Shown: in pieces, positions 63,670 to 64,000 of the stretch | Layout: every line of letters begins with the position of its first letter | Position numbering within the stretch: the stretch's first letter is position 1 | The notes under the pieces: generated by a model | Database searches by the model: none | Seen by the model: only the letters and a program-made list of their open reading frames with translations | What the model was told of the DNA's origin: nothing | DNA from: Urechis unicinctus | Taxonomy: Eukaryota > Annelida > Polychaeta > Xenopneusta > Urechidae | Reading direction: 5' to 3' | Assembly: GCA_034190875.2 (NCBI GenBank) | Contig: CM067358.1 | Location: forward strand, 58,399,063 to 58,463,062 | Length of the DNA stretch: 64,000 nt | Program-made: the position numbers and the translations under genes

Positions 63670-64000
63670 TCAGCTGGCTCTATGCAAGACACCTGAATTG
63701 ATGAAGCAGGCCATCTGTTCAGTATCCAGGGTGACATGGTGTGAATGGAGGGTCAAGGTCGGGAGAGGGTCATGGTCGTCATAGCGCAGACCAAGAATAT
63801 CTTCGTCTTCATTATCGCTCAGTTCATTGCCACTGTCATCAGCTACATCATTACGTTGAAATCCATCAACAGAATTCTCGTCATTACCTTCGATGAATTC
63901 GACGTCATCATCGACCAAATCTTCGTCGTCATCGTCGTCGTTATTAGCGTCGACAACCATCCTGGCAATATCGCGGACTGAGTTAAGATGAAGAGCAGCC
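63670..64000 (-). CDS. Acidic protein paralogue, last exon (partial, runs off window)
   Basis: Minus strand; stop at 63670-63672, open to the window end. It encodes the same DDDDDEDLVDDDVEFIEG, NELSDNEDEDILGLRYDD and LHSHHVTLDTEQMACFINSG as 55151-55523 with only about six residue changes, although the DNA on its downstream side is much more diverged. The upstream exons lie beyond the window. Confidence 0.7.
   Translation of the reverse strand, partial: AALHLNSVRDIARMVVDANNDDDDDEDLVDDDVEFIEGNDENSVDGFQRNDVADDSGNELSDNEDEDILGLRYDDHDPLPTLTLHSHHVTLDTEQMACFINSGVLHRAS

Larger units (their letters stand above)
61911..64000 (+). repeat. Older paralogous copy of the 53,120-55,500 region
   Basis: From atgacaaagcaccacgctgc (61917) to the window end the sequence follows 53120 onward, with many substitutions and indels (clearly more than between the two tandem copies). 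It includes the small membrane-protein frame and the last exon of the acidic-protein gene. It is thus a second, earlier duplication of the gene plus flank, about 8.5 kb away. Confidence 0.85.

Overview
This is animal genomic DNA, most likely from a marine invertebrate and probably a lancelet (cephalochordate). The window is dominated by one very large gene of about 59 short exons. Most introns are a few hundred bases and carry minisatellites, and many of those minisatellites are built from the exon/intron boundary next to them. From memory, such 'mirage minisatellites' were reported at the amphioxus Adh locus. Nothing here looks bacterial, and the species call is an inference.

The gene runs left to right from at least 2785 to a stop at 30293-30295, with a poly(A) signal at 30595. 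The exons, joined by consistent splice phase, encode about 2,850 residues: some 37 leucine-rich repeats with a C-terminal cap, one fibronectin-III-like domain, a fibro-slime/PA14-like domain, cadherin-like repeats, a discoidin (F5/8C) domain, cysteine-rich ephrin-receptor/TNFR-like modules, EGF modules, thrombospondin type 3 calcium repeats with an RGD, the thrombospondin C-terminal lectin-like domain, and a laminin-G-like tail. This is an extracellular calcium-binding matrix or adhesion protein. It fits the group I recall being called mega-thrombospondins. Its first exon and signal peptide were not found.

From 14810 to about 34669 the sequence (fibro-slime exon through the 3' flank) is repeated in tandem at 34680 to about 54566, a spacing of about 19.87 kb. 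The second copy has no LRR, FN3 or promoter part and begins inside an exon. The copies differ by scattered substitutions, by repeat lengths and by a few small frame-changing indels that fall in different exons of each copy. Either this is a recent tandem duplication, or two haplotypes were joined end to end by the assembler.

Right of 54566 the DNA is single copy until 61911. A clean three-exon minus-strand gene (55151-56020) encodes a 191-residue acidic protein of unknown function. It is followed by transposon-derived or multicopy-gene remnants (58.3-60.8 kb), including a minus-strand P2X7-C-terminus-like Cys motif, then a hairpin and a candidate promoter (61.2-61.8 kb). From 61911 to the window end, the flank plus the last exon of the acidic-protein gene is repeated in an older, more diverged copy. 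Two LINE remnants are also present (0.5-1.3 kb and, in both tandem copies, about 32.1 kb / 52.0 kb).
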